Of a stretch of 64,000 nucleotides of DNA, positions 9,167-17,996 are shown one piece after another. Positions within the stretch are counted from its first letter, which is position 1. Every line of letters starts with the position of its first letter. Position numbers and translations under genes: made by a program. The stretch is from Thaumasiovibrio occultus (GTDB taxonomy: Bacteria; Pseudomonadota; Gammaproteobacteria; Enterobacterales; Vibrionaceae), in NCBI GenBank assembly GCA_019703815.1, contig AP023052.1, positions 2,869,501 through 2,933,500 on the forward strand. Reading direction: 5' to 3'. The notes below the pieces were generated by a model. That model saw nothing but the letters and a program-made list of their open reading frames with translations. It was not told the DNA's origin and did no database searches.

Positions 9167-10189
9167 ATGCCGCACATCATAACCCGAAACGTACCAACTG
9201 TTGAGCAAAACTGGTTAGCAGAACTGGCTAATGCGATCACCGATCCCGAAAAGTTGCTCAATACGCTGGAAATTGACCCGACACCATATCGGGCTGGCCT
9301 TGATGCAAGACGCCTATTTGCGCTGCGCGTACCTCATAGCTTTGTTGATAGAATGGAAAAGGGCAACCCGAATGATCCGCTGCTACGCCAAGTGATGCCG
9401 CTGATCGACGAGTTCGATATCGTCGACGGTTACAGCACGGATCCCCTCGACGAGCAAGATAATGACCAACCCGGCGTATTGCATAAGTACCGCAACCGTT
9501 GCTTGTTGATCCTAAAAGGGGGCTGCGCCGTTAACTGCCGTTACTGCTTCCGTCGCCATTTTCCTTACAGCGATAACCCAGGCGGCAAGCGCCAATGGCA
9601 AGCCTCGCTTGATTACATTGCAGCCCACAGTGAGCTGGATGAAGTGATCCTCTCCGGCGGCGATCCTTTGATGGCCAAAGACAGCGAGCTGGAATGGTTA
9701 CTTGATGCGCTAGAGCAGATCCCGCACATCAAACGTCTGCGGATCCATTCGCGCCTACCGGTGGTATTGCCCAATCGGATCACCGATGCGCTGTGCGATC
9801 GCCTCGCCCGCTCTCGCCTGCAAGTGGTGATGGTGACACACATTAATCACCCGAACGAGGTCGATCACACGCTACGCGCGGCGATCACCAAACTCCGACG
9901 AGCCGATATCCTTGTGCTCAACCAAGGCGTGTTATTACGCGGGGTGAATGACAGTGCGGACGTATTAGCTGGGTTGTCGAACGCCCTGTTTGATGCAGGG
10001 ATCTTACCTTACTACCTGCATGTGCTCGATAAAGTGCAAGGGGCGGCGCATTTTATGGTGTCGGATGATGAAGCTCGAGCGATCATGCAGCAGTTAATGG
10101 AGCGACTGTCGGGGTATCTAGTACCGCGATTAACCCGCGAGATTGGCGGCAGAAAGAGCAAGACACCGCTCGATTTACACTTAGAGTAA
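9167..10189 (+). CDS. epmB: EF-P (R)-beta-lysylation protein EpmB (lysine 2,3-aminomutase)
   Basis: EpmB (YjeK) is a radical-SAM, PLP-dependent enzyme that converts lysine to (R)-beta-lysine for EF-P modification. The 340-residue product has the radical SAM motif CAVNCRYCFRRHFPY (CxxxCxxC), DEVILSGGDPLMAKD for SAM binding, and LHVLDKVQGAAHFMV, whose lysine is the expected PLP Schiff base. The longest frame begins at 9026, but ATG 9167 matches the family start (MPHIITRN) and avoids overlap with efp. Confidence 0.95.
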   Translation: MPHIITRNVPTVEQNWLAELANAITDPEKLLNTLEIDPTPYRAGLDARRLFALRVPHSFVDRMEKGNPNDPLLRQVMPLIDEFDIVDGYSTDPLDEQDNDQPGVLHKYRNRCLLILKGGCAVNCRYCFRRHFPYSDNPGGKRQWQASLDYIAAHSELDEVILSGGDPLMAKDSELEWLLDALEQIPHIKRLRIHSRLPVVLPNRITDALCDRLARSRLQVVMVTHINHPNEVDHTLRAAITKLRRADILVLNQGVLLRGVNDSADVLAGLSNALFDAGILPYYLHVLDKVQGAAHFMVSDDEARAIMQQLMERLSGYLVPRLTREIGGRKSKTPLDLHLE

Positions 10190-10200
10190 GACTGAAACGT

Positions 10201-10254
10201 GAGAGCTTGAGAGCTTGAGAGCTTGAGAGCTTGAGAGCTTGAGAGCTTGAGAGA
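10201..10254. repeat. 8-bp short tandem repeat, six perfect copies
   Basis: The unit GAGAGCTT occurs six times in perfect tandem (10201-10248) with a partial seventh copy. It starts 11 bases after the epmB stop and ends about 30 bases before the terminator of the first CsrB-type RNA. It looks like a slipped-strand array. Confidence 0.9.
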
Positions 10255-10285
10255 AGAGTCTAGCGCTGCGGATTTTATCGCGCCC

Positions 10286-10636
10286 AAAAAAGGACGGGCG
10301 CAACCGAAGTTGCGCCCTAAGTTTTACTCGCAGCTAATCCTGCTACAATGGTGCTCCCTGCATCATTCCATGATTAGTATGCTGATTCCTTCAGCTTCAT
10401 CCTTAAGCTACATCCTGTAGGGGTCCTAGTCATCCTGACTCGTTAATCCATCCTGATTAACTCTCTTCGACCATCCTGGCGGTGTCCCTTACTTCATCCT
10501 GAAGTAGTCCTTCCTCAATCCTAGAGGGGTCCTTTTACATCCATGCCAGTCACTCTTCCTGAGCTACTGTATCTCTTCCTGAGATTGCCATAATCCTTGG
10601 CAGTTCCTGTTCCGTTCCGTCATCATCCTGACAACG
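10286..10636 (-). ncRNA. csrB: CsrB-family regulatory RNA, copy 1
   Basis: This is a CsrA-sequestering RNA of about 351 nt, read on the minus strand. I count about 25 GGA motifs, mostly as CAGGATG/AAGGA between short self-complementary arms, the CsrA-binding architecture. The 3' part contains GCAGGGAGCA and ends in a terminator: GGGCGCAAC, UUCG, GUUGCGCCC, then a U-tract (10286-10317). E. coli CsrB has the same GCAGGGAGCA near its end. The start is inferred from the -10 box TATTCT (10643-10648). There is no -35 match, which suits an activator-dependent promoter. Confidence 0.9.
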
Positions 10637-10642
10637 ATGACA

Positions 10643-10823
10643 AGAATACGTCATTTCCCCGTTCAGTGGGGGGCAAGAAAATAAATAATTTCGCCAGAAA
10701 TGTGCCACCGAAAAAGGAAACAAGGTTAAGTTAATGTTTTTTAAAGCTTAAACAGAAAAACGAGAGAGAAAGAAGACAGCAAAAATCTCTTTATTCCCAC
10801 GGCCTTGTAAGAGATCTCTCACA
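10643..10823 (-). promoter_or_regulatory. VarA/GacA-type site and -10 box for CsrB copy 1
   Basis: TGTAAG-AGATCT-CTCACA (10806-10823) matches the GacA/UvrY/VarA consensus TGTAAG-N6-CTTACA with one mismatch. Its centre is about 178 bases upstream of the inferred start at 10636. The -10 box TATTCT is at 10643-10648. Confidence 0.8.
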
Positions 10824-11260
10824 CGGACTCGGGCAAATACGGAAAGCATAAAAATTCACTTTTTATGCATTTATCATAGAATGAGAATATTGAACGGATA
10901 TTTGGCGAAAGATTTACGTAAAACAGCCAAATATATGAATAACGCGGTAAAAAATAAAACATCACCCCGGCGGAGAAAATCACAACGGGCTGACACTTTC
11001 CCGTTCATCTCCCTCAGTCGTGGGAAATTATCCATTCAATGGCGAGTGGTGAGTGGTGAGTGGTGAGTGGTGAGTGAAGAGTAAAAAACGAGCAATAAAC
11101 ACACGACGACGAAACAGCCCGACCAAAGCCATCATGTTGCGCTACGAAAAAGAGATATCTTCTGCTCAGCATCGGCGATGCTTGGGTCATAAAGCGGGCA
11201 AACATTTGTAACGTGAAGCCATTGCGAGCAATGAAAAAAGAAAGGCAATACGATAACGCG
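10824..11260. other. Spacer between CsrB copies 1 and 2
   Basis: This stretch shows no credible gene. The two short frames here (10881-11066 plus, 11014-11205 minus) have no ribosome binding site or family resemblance. It contains a 7-bp tandem array at 11044-11078. Confidence 0.5.
11044..11078. repeat. 7-bp short tandem repeat
   Basis: The unit GAGTGGT occurs four times perfectly (11044-11071), followed by a variant copy. It lies in the spacer between CsrB copies 1 and 2. Confidence 0.85.
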
Positions 11261-11263
11261 CAG

Positions 11264-11600
11264 AAAAAAGAACGGGCGCGACTTTCGTCGCGCCCTAAGG
11301 TCTTACTTGCAGCAATCCGGCTACGTCTGATGCTCCCTGCACCACTCCATGATTAGTATGCTATTCGTTAGCGTCTTCCCTAAACCGACGTCCTTCGGTG
11401 GTCCTTTGTCATCCTGACTCGCTACTTATCCTAAGTAACGCCCTCGACCATCCTGGCGGTGTCCCTGACTTCATACTGAAGCTTCCATCCTCTTTCCTAG
11501 AGGGGTCCATCGCATCCTGCTGTTTCTCTCCCTGAGAAACAATCCTCATCCTGAGGTTATCGCTACCTGCGAATCCTGTTCCATGCGTCTTCCTGACTAT
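11264..11600 (-). ncRNA. csrB: CsrB-family regulatory RNA, copy 2
   Basis: This RNA of about 337 nt is a close paralogue of copy 1. I count about 21 GGA motifs. It shares long blocks with copy 1, including ACCGCCAGGATGGTCGA, CATACTAATCATGGA and GCAGGGAGCA. It ends in GGGCGCGAC, GAAA, GTCGCGCCC, then a U-tract (11264-11295). The start is inferred from the -10 box TACTAT (11607-11612). Compared with copy 1, the terminator stem has changed on both arms (compensatory), which supports an RNA under selection. Confidence 0.9.
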
Positions 11601-11606
11601 GTGTTA

Positions 11607-11785
11607 ATAGTAATGTATCCACGCTGAAGAAAAAGGGGCTTTAAGTCAAATCTGCGTCATAATAAAAATGAAATCGAATACATTTTTAAATTAGCTATTA
11701 AATTCAGTTATTTAAACTATTCGTTTCAGAAGGTGCTATATATCGTACTGACGTATTCCCACGCCTTTGTAAGCGATCTCTCACA
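11607..11785 (-). promoter_or_regulatory. VarA/GacA-type site and -10 box for CsrB copy 2
   Basis: TGTAAG-CGATCT-CTCACA (11768-11785) is one mismatch from the consensus. Its centre lies about 176 bases from the inferred start at 11600. The -10 is TACTAT (11607-11612), with no -35 match. The flanking CCCACG next to the site is also found at copy 1. Confidence 0.8.
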
Positions 11786-11892
11786 AGAATGGTGGCATTT
11801 GTGGAAATAATCTCACGACATGACAGTCTACTCACGCTATCTAAACAAGCGAATTCATCTAGCACATTGCCAAATAAGGTTATTTTAGCCAT

Positions 11893-12207
11893 AAAAAAAC
11901 GGGCGCAACCGAAGTTGCGCCCTTGTACTGATTGTAGCAATCCCGCCACTGTAGTGCTCCCTGCTACCATCCTGGTATTCTTGGCTTTCCTAGCCGGTGT
12001 CAACCGCTGGGTTTGCGGTGTCCGTTAGCCTCCTGCTTGCAGCGGTATCCTTGCGCGCTGCCTACTCCCTAACCTTCCTTTTCGATTGTCGTCATCCTAA
12101 CGAACATTAATCATCCCTAGTACCAGCCTTCCCGCTGGGGACGGAGCGCTTTTCGGCTCTCGTTCTTGGTGTGCGTCCCGCACTTTGTTGTCGAACTCCG
12201 TTTCGAT
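11893..12207 (-). ncRNA. csrB: CsrB-family regulatory RNA, copy 3 (diverged)
   Basis: This third RNA, about 315 nt, is more diverged but keeps the family signs. It has about 14 GGA motifs (for example CCAGGATGG and TTAGGATGA), the GCAGGGAGCA block, and a terminator of GGGCGCAAC, UUCG, GUUGCGCCC plus seven U (11893-11922). That terminator stem-loop is identical to copy 1. The start is inferred from TAATCT (12214-12219). A shorter form starting near 12105 is possible, but the spacing to the upstream site favours 12207. Confidence 0.82.
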
Positions 12208-12213
12208 GTGTGT

Positions 12214-12396
12214 AGATTAAGGCAACCCAAGGTCGATATCAGCCCGTCAGGGGAAATAATTTCCGTTAACAATGATTTAACCAACAGCAAGATCCTACGT
12301 AAACGGCTGATATTTATCGACTTATATTTTTATCGCCTATTTTCTCTGTACGACAGCTACTGCGCTCTCCCACAGCGGTGTAAGAGATCGCTTACA
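12214..12396 (-). promoter_or_regulatory. VarA/GacA-type site and -10 box for CsrB copy 3
   Basis: TGTAAG-AGATCG-CTTACA (12379-12396) is a perfect match to the GacA-family consensus. Its centre is about 180 bases from the inferred start at 12207, nearly the same distance as for copies 1 and 2. The -10 is TAATCT (12214-12219). Confidence 0.82.
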
Positions 12397-12540
12397 AAAA
12401 AATTGGGCATCTGCATATATCACCGATCACTACTTTTTATCTGGAATTACAACACGATAAATTTTTTCGCTTTCTTTTCTCGCTTTTTACCCGCTTTTTG
12501 TAGATAGTGCCGCGACTTAAACCATCCGGGAGGAACGATT

Positions 12541-13077
12541 TTGAACTGGGTTTTAGATATCACGCCACTCAGCTGGGAAGGCATTGGTACCTGTTTGTTG
12601 TGTGGCACGTTGTTGGGTATCGAGCGCCAGTACCGTGGTAAGCCTGTTGGGATCCGTACCGCCAGCTTGATCATTATCGGCACTTATACCTTTATGTCTC
12701 TCGGTATCGAGCTTTCAGAAATCAAAGGCGACCAAGCCCGTGTTTTGGCACAAATCATCACCGGGATCGGTTTTCTTGGTGCAGGGGTAATGATGACGCG
12801 CGATGGCCAGATCCTTGGCGTGACCTCCGCCGCCTCAGTATGGCTACTCGCTGCGCTCGGAGTGCTTATTGCTACCGGCTTTGTTCACGCAGCGTTAATA
12901 CTGACCGGCTTGATCCTATTTATCCTCATCGGCGTGGATAAACTGGAAGCCAGTATCATGAGCCTGCGTCAAGGGGTACACCGTAAGGTTGAAGTGCGGC
13001 GCACCAAGCGCTATCCGATGAACAAATCAGGCAAGAAAGAAAAAAGTCATGCCAGTTCAACTGCCGCACGACGCTAA
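12541..13077 (+). CDS. MgtC/SapB-family membrane protein
   Basis: This 178-residue inner-membrane protein belongs to the MgtC/SapB family. It shows GTLLGIERQYRGKPVGIRT, then TGIGFLGAGVMM and VTSAASVWLLAALGVLIATG. About five helices are visible. It lacks the C-terminal ACT-like domain of full MgtC, so it resembles the SapB/YhiD-type short form. The role may be in magnesium or acid stress, or regulation of a membrane ATPase; this is not certain. It begins with TTG after a clear GGAGG (12529-12533). Its neighbours are the CsrB locus upstream and a convergent small membrane protein gene. Confidence 0.82.
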   Translation: MNWVLDITPLSWEGIGTCLLCGTLLGIERQYRGKPVGIRTASLIIIGTYTFMSLGIELSEIKGDQARVLAQIITGIGFLGAGVMMTRDGQILGVTSAASVWLLAALGVLIATGFVHAALILTGLILFILIGVDKLEASIMSLRQGVHRKVEVRRTKRYPMNKSGKKEKSHASSTAARR

Positions 13078-13099
13078 TGCGATTGCCCTCAGACCAACA

Positions 13100-13124
13100 A
13101 AAAACCGCCCGATGGCGGTTTTTT
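13100..13124 (+). terminator. Bidirectional terminator between the mgtC-like gene and a small ORF
   Basis: AAACCGCC (13102-13109), CGAT, GGCGGTTT (13114-13121) with A- and T-runs on both sides. The stop of the small minus-strand gene at 13123 abuts it. Confidence 0.85.
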
Positions 13125-13257
13125 AATGGTTAAGCAGAAGTAGGATGAACGCCGAACTCAGGCCAAACATCACAATAAACGCCAGTGCGGCCATCAACAC
13201 CCCACAAAAGGTGCCAAGAAACAGCGCTGCACGCCAGCGTTGCAAAGGGATCAACAT
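13123..13257 (-). CDS. Small membrane protein, 44 residues
   Basis: This short frame encodes MLIPLQRWRAALFLGT, continuing with a long hydrophobic stretch and ending LLLLNH. Residues about 10-42 are almost wholly apolar and would form one long or two short membrane helices, with an N-terminal RWR as a positive-inside flank. A good Shine-Dalgarno AAGGAG precedes the ATG at 13257 by seven bases, and a terminator follows the stop directly. I do not recognise the family. It lies between the mgtC-like gene and groEL. Confidence 0.6.
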   Translation of the reverse strand: MLIPLQRWRAALFLGTFCGVLMAALAFIVMFGLSSAFILLLLNH

Positions 13258-13367
13258 AAACACTCCTTGTTTTTTCAACGCGCAGCATAACACTTGATGA
13301 TATTGATAGCCATTCGCATTTAAGTGTGTTCAATGAACCACTCCGCCCACTCGCTAAATAACAGGCA

Positions 13368-13393
13368 TAAAAAAACCCGCCAAACGGCGGGTT
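13368..13393 (-). terminator. Intrinsic terminator of groESL
   Basis: On the minus strand AACCCGCC, GTTT, GGCGGGTT is followed by a run of T residues. It lies 27 bases after the groEL stop. Confidence 0.88.
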
Positions 13394-13419
13394 CTTTAGC
13401 AAGAGTTGCTGAGGGATGA

Positions 13420-15081
<1,662 letters not shown>

Positions 15082-15107
15082 CTAAATCTTGATTCTATTG
15101 AAGTGAA

Positions 15108-15398
15108 TTATTCAACGATCGCCATGATGTCGCTTTCAGACAGGATCAGTACTTCTTTACCGTCGATTTTCTCAGTCTTAGTACCGAAACCTTCAGAGAA
15201 GATCACAGTATCACCAACTTTAACGTCCAATGGTTGAACGGTACCATTTTCTAGGATGCGGCCTTTGCCTACAGCCAGAACGGTGCCGCGAGTTGATTTC
15301 TCAGCTGCAGAGCCAGTCAGCACGATGCCGCCAGCAGACTTTGATTCAACTTCTTGGCGCTCTACGATAACGCGGTCATGTAAAGGACGAATGTTCAT
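15108..15398 (-). CDS. groS: Co-chaperonin GroES (10 kDa)
   Basis: GroES caps the GroEL chamber. The 96-residue protein begins [18 protein letters not shown]. The mobile-loop region [16 protein letters not shown] and [13 protein letters not shown] at the end are typical. The start at 15398 was chosen because AGGAGAG lies just upstream and the length fits; an upstream in-frame ATG at 15431 is not supported. Confidence 0.97.
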   Translation of the reverse strand: MNIRPLHDRVIVERQEVESKSAGGIVLTGSAAEKSTRGTVLAVGKGRILENGTVQPLDVKVGDTVIFSEGFGTKTEKIDGKEVLILSESDIMAIVE

Positions 15399-15484
15399 TG
15401 GTCGTCTCTCCTGATGTTTGAAAATATCCATGAATTAGAATTACGCGCCGACAATGCTGTCAGGCATCTCTTTTGTTACCTACT

Positions 15485-15513
15485 TTATGGGGATGACGCA
15501 GTCGGAATCCAAG
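15485..15513 (-). promoter_or_regulatory. Sigma32 heat-shock promoter of groESL
   Basis: On the minus strand CTTGGAT (-35) is followed after 14 bases by CCCCATAA (-10), close to the RpoH consensus CTTGAAA-N13/15-CCCCATNT. It lies about 90 bases upstream of groES. Confidence 0.8.
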
Positions 15514-15659
15514 TGTTTGAATGCATTTTTTTCATTCCCTTTACATGTTGGTGATCCGCGCCATTTTGCCACGCCCGCACTTTCACACAATTGGAATAGC
15601 TTTTGCACCCATCGACGGTTTCGATTAGGGTATCGCAGTCGATCCCTATTGAGTTCATT

Positions 15660-17018
15660 ATGACCAGCAGTACCGCACCCCAAGATAAGCACGGCTTGCT
15701 CAGCGCTCCCATCAATCGCGTGCTTCCGGCCATGACCATCCCGATGATCTTTGGCCTTGTTGCTATCTTGCTCTTCAATTTAGTCGATACGTTTTTTGTT
15801 GCCCGATTAGGCACCGATGCGTTGGCGGCGATCAGCTTTACCTTTCCGGTCACCTTTGCGGTGAACTGCATCACCATGGGGATCGGGGTCGGTTTGGCCT
15901 CACTGATTGGCCGACAACTTGGTAAGGGCGATCTATCGGCGGCAGCGCGCCTAACCACGCATGGCCTGCTATTGGCGGTGATCTTGGTGGCACTGACCAC
16001 GCTTGTCGGCTATCACACGATCGAGCCGCTGTTTACGTTACTCGGCGCATCACTCGAATTACTGCCCATGATCCGCGACTATATGGAGGTGTGGTATCTC
16101 ACTATTCCGCTACTGGTGATCCCGATGGCCGGTAACAGTGCGATCCGCGCCGGTGGCGACACCAAAACACCAGCGAAAATCATGATGCTGGCGGGGATCA
16201 TCAACGGCATTTTAGATCCGCTATTGATCTTCGGTTTAGGGCCGTTTCCAGAATGGGGGATTCGCGGCGCGGCCATTGCCAGTGGGATCAGCTGGGCCGG
16301 TGCACTCGTAGGATCGGGGTGGGTCTTGATCAAACGCGAGCGTCTTTTGGGCAAACCCAACCGCCAAATGCTGGGCTCGGATTGGCGTCAAATCCTCTCG
16401 ATTGGTACGCCAGCGGGCTTATCCAATGCGATGAATCCGTTGTCGGGCGCACTCTTAATGGTGATTTTGGCGCAGCACGGCAATGCGGCGGTGGCCGCGT
16501 ACGGTGCGGCGCAACGGATTGAGTCTCTGCTCCTGATTGTGATCATGGCGCTGGCATCGATTTTCACCCCGTTTATGGCGCAGAACTTGGGCGCAAAGCG
16601 CTTCGATCGCACCCGCCAAGGCTTGTTAACCGCGCTGCACTTCACCTTAGGGTTTCAATTGCTGATCTATATCTTGCTGGTGCCGATCACTTGGCCACTG
16701 ACCCACTTCTTTATTGATGATGTGCAAGTACAAGAAGCCTTGTGGCTGTATCTGATCACGGTACCTGCCAGTTACGGCATGCAAGGGATGCTGATGGTGC
16801 TGATTGCCACGTTGAACGCAATGCAAAAATCAACCCAAGCGATGCTCTGGACCAGTCTTCGCCTGTTTGGTTTGATGCTGCCGGGCGCGTTAATCGCCTC
16901 GCGCTATTTCGATACCGAAGGGATTTTTATCTCGCTCGCCATTGCTAACGTGGTAGCGGGGAGCGGCGCTTATCTGCATGCACGCTACATTCGTAAACAG
17001 TGGCAACAGTGCCTGTAA
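15660..17018 (+). CDS. MATE-family efflux transporter
   Basis: This protein of about 452 residues has the two six-helix halves of the MATE (NorM/DinF) family, which export cationic drugs or metabolites with Na+ or H+. PMIFGLVAILLFNLVDTFFVARLG at the N-terminus and AGLSNAMNPLSGALLMVILAQHG opening the second half are typical. Upstream in-frame starts exist to 15603; ATG 15660 is chosen because helix 1 begins soon after. It is divergent from groESL. The substrate cannot be inferred. Confidence 0.85.
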   Translation: MTSSTAPQDKHGLLSAPINRVLPAMTIPMIFGLVAILLFNLVDTFFVARLGTDALAAISFTFPVTFAVNCITMGIGVGLASLIGRQLGKGDLSAAARLTTHGLLLAVILVALTTLVGYHTIEPLFTLLGASLELLPMIRDYMEVWYLTIPLLVIPMAGNSAIRAGGDTKTPAKIMMLAGIINGILDPLLIFGLGPFPEWGIRGAAIASGISWAGALVGSGWVLIKRERLLGKPNRQMLGSDWRQILSIGTPAGLSNAMNPLSGALLMVILAQHGNAAVAAYGAAQRIESLLLIVIMALASIFTPFMAQNLGAKRFDRTRQGLLTALHFTLGFQLLIYILLVPITWPLTHFFIDDVQVQEALWLYLITVPASYGMQGMLMVLIATLNAMQKSTQAMLWTSLRLFGLMLPGALIASRYFDTEGIFISLAIANVVAGSGAYLHARYIRKQWQQCL

Positions 17019-17040
17019 GCAGCGCCCTGCCTTAGAATAA

Positions 17041-17068
17041 AAAAGCGGTGACCTTGGTCACCGCTTTT
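17041..17068 (+). terminator. Bidirectional terminator, MATE gene and fxsA
   Basis: AAAAGCGGTGACC and GGTCACCGCTTTT form a 13-pair stem with a two-base centre between the convergent genes. Confidence 0.85.
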
Positions 17069-17072
17069 GCGA

Positions 17073-17579
17073 TCAATTCAAGCGATTCGACGAATTATCA
17101 TCACGGCCTTTGGCCTCATCTTTACTCTCAAATTCCCCTTCAAACACATCCCCTTCACCAGTGCGATGTGTGGAATGATCAAAACCTTGCTGATGATAAA
17201 AGCCTGACTGGGCATTCATGCTCTGCACTTTCACCCGCGACATCATCTCGCGCGCCAAATACGCCCGTGGCGCGGGCAGCAAAACCAACATGCCGAGCGC
17301 ATCTGTCATAAAGCCCGGGGTGAGCAGCAAAACGCCACTGACTGCTAGCATTACGCCTTCCACGATTTGCTGCGCCGGCATCTCGCCTTTTTGCAAGCGA
17401 TCTTGCACCGACATTAAGGTCATAATGCCTTGGCTGCGCACCAACGACGCACCGACCACGGCGGTCAGTAGCACTAAGCCGACCGTTGGCCACAACCCTA
17501 AAAGTCCACCCACTTGGATAAACAGCGCAATTTCAACAATAGGTACAACAATAAAGAGCAATAACAGAACCTGAAACAC
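17073..17579 (-). CDS. fxsA: FxsA-like membrane protein
   Basis: FxsA is a small inner-membrane protein whose overproduction relieves F exclusion of phage T7; its normal role is unclear. The 168-residue product has FIVVPIVEIALFIQVGGLLG, GASLVRSQG and LLLTPGFMTDALGMLVLLP, the family core with four helices, and a hydrophilic acidic tail. I chose GTG 17579 because GGAGG lies five bases before it and it gives the family N-terminus; the frame is open to 17618. It is next to aspA, as in enterics. Confidence 0.9.
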   Translation of the reverse strand: MFQVLLLLFIVVPIVEIALFIQVGGLLGLWPTVGLVLLTAVVGASLVRSQGIMTLMSVQDRLQKGEMPAQQIVEGVMLAVSGVLLLTPGFMTDALGMLVLLPAPRAYLAREMMSRVKVQSMNAQSGFYHQQGFDHSTHRTGEGDVFEGEFESKDEAKGRDDNSSNRLN

Positions 17580-17927
17580 GCTTTCCTCCAAGCAGAAACA
17601 GTCAGCGAGATACCGCATCTCGTCATCACTACAATATGGTGAATCCTTGCCAGAATTTCAATGGCTGAGAATACCCGCCCCCTGTCTGAATCCAAACTGA
17701 ATATCTATCTGAAAAAAGACGTTAAAAAGTTGATGTTAGGCAATTTAAAATGAGAATAAATGCGTTACATTATTCGACGTTAATCACATACTCGTGCAAA
17801 AGTTGGTTAACGCTCACAAATCAAAGAATGAAACGCTGTATATAAGAAATATTTCGGCGTATTATTCGCCCAGTTGTCTAAGAAGACAGTTATTTACCAG
17901 CGGTAAGTAAGCGCAAGAAAGGATTCT
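17580..17927. other. fxsA-aspA intergenic region
   Basis: This holds the divergent fxsA and aspA control regions. Visible are a weak FNR-like TTGAT-GTTA-GGCAA (17730-17743, right half poor) and a 13-bp palindrome TTACC-AGC-GGTAA (17894-17906) close to the leader ORF. A CRP half-site ATCACAT lies near 17781. None is strong alone. Confidence 0.35.
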
Positions 17928-17996
17928 ATGCACGGATTGAGTTGGCAAATCTTCAACTTTTTTCAAATCCTAGAAGGCGACATATGTCACAGATGA
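17928..17996 (+). CDS. Putative 22-residue leader peptide overlapping the aspA start
   Basis: A short frame starting at ATG 17928 has a strong ribosome binding site (AAAGGA at good spacing) and encodes [20 protein letters not shown], then HR. It runs through the aspA start region. Its TGA at 17994-17996 forms an ATGA overlap with the in-frame aspA ATG at 17993. This would permit translational coupling or leader-peptide control. No homologue is known to me. Confidence 0.35.
   Translation: MHGLSWQIFNFFQILEGDICHR

Noticed and set aside
10012-10287. Minus-strand frame of 91 codons at the end of epmB
   Set aside because: It is antisense to epmB and its start region is made of the GAGAGCTT tandem repeat.
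10881-11205. Two short frames in the CsrB spacer
   Set aside because: They cover a 7-bp tandem repeat, give biased low-complexity peptides and lack ribosome binding sites.
12166-12507. Open frame of 113 codons on the plus strand upstream of the mgtC-like gene
   Set aside because: It overlaps CsrB copy 3 and its promoter in antisense, has no ribosome binding site and no family resemblance.
17730-17743. FNR-like site upstream of aspA
   Set aside because: Only the left half TTGAT is good; the right half GGCAA matches three of five. It is noted in the region entry but not called.
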